Shown one piece after another: positions 19,484 through 19,623 of a stretch of DNA of 19,623 bases. The notes below the pieces were generated by a model that saw only the letters and a list, made by a program, of their open reading frames with translations, was not told where the DNA came from and searched no databases. Source of the stretch: Cylindrodendrum hubeiense (lineage: Eukaryota; Ascomycota; Sordariomycetes; Hypocreales; Nectriaceae); contig JAANBB010000615.1 of assembly GCA_014621425.1 (NCBI GenBank), forward strand, positions 1 to 19,623. Direction: 5' to 3'. Position 1 is the first letter of the stretch. The number at the start of each line of letters is the position of its first letter. The position numbers were made by a program, and so were the translations under genes.

Positions 19484-19623
19484 AAAGCAGCAATACTACA
19501 TAGGTAGGGATAGCTAGTATATACAATTATTAACCAAAAAATATTGGTTAATGACTTTTTATGTGAAAAAATTTATGTTTACTATAAGTACTCAAGTAAT
19601 TACCTAATTTTGTCTTTAGATAA
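19484..19623. other. AT-rich terminal segment
   Basis: Base composition changes abruptly after the ambiguous patch: the last 140 bp are dominated by A and T with runs of A or T, unlike the GC-rich DNA before it. Candidates are a RIP-degraded repeat, an AT-rich isochore edge, or a misjoined (for example mitochondrial) fragment. No coding frame is visible. Confidence 0.7.
19529..19552. repeat. 9-bp inverted repeat in the AT-rich tail
   Basis: ATTAACCAA (19529-19537) and TTGGTTAAT (19544-19552) are exact reverse complements separated by 6 nt (AAAATA). It could form a hairpin. No flanking element supports a terminal inverted repeat. Confidence 0.6.

Overview
The window looks like nuclear DNA of a filamentous ascomycete (Pezizomycotina, most likely Sordariomycetes; I would not go to genus). 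The basis is short introns of about 49-89 nt with GT..AG ends and CTAAC/CTAAT-type branch points, compact convergent and divergent gene pairs, pyrimidine-rich leaders, and protein families at their usual fungal lengths. Gene models below were joined by eye by matching splice sites and reading phase. They are not supported by RNA data.

Left part, 1-9.4 kb, is accessory in character. About 2.1 kb has no convincing gene, apart from a possible ATG of a leftward gene at the very edge. Next is a leftward gene (4106-2173) encoding an uncharacterised protein with a retropepsin-like Asp-Ser-Gly motif; its reading frame breaks near 2620. A 580-bp divergent promoter region separates it from a rightward four-exon gene (4687-9403) for a 1518-residue acidic protein that I do not recognise.

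Right part, 9.6-19.2 kb, is mostly conserved housekeeping and cell-cycle genes: 40S ribosomal protein uS5/Rps2 (minus), a mitochondrial-type thiosulfate/3-mercaptopyruvate sulfurtransferase (minus), the APC/C RING subunit Apc11 (plus), an uncharacterised protein with an atypical C2H2-like zinc region and two hexapeptide repeat arrays (plus), the checkpoint kinase Chk1 (minus), and a UBE2C/Ubc11-type ubiquitin-conjugating enzyme (plus). Apc11 and UBE2C-type E2s form the catalytic RING-E2 pair of the anaphase-promoting complex. Chk1 controls the cell cycle upstream of mitosis. These three genes lie within 6.3 kb. The chk1/E2 divergent promoter carries three CGCGT cores at exact 9-bp spacing, resembling MluI cell-cycle boxes.

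The window ends with a patch of interspersed ambiguous bases (19461-19483) followed by a strikingly AT-rich tail, probably an assembly join or a degenerate repeat. I found no mobile element with recognisable ends, no CRISPR, no tRNA or rRNA gene. The most unusual items are the Apc11-Chk1-E2 neighbourhood, its promoter motif cluster, the frame-broken retropepsin-like gene, and a candidate chk1 start codon immediately followed by a splice donor.
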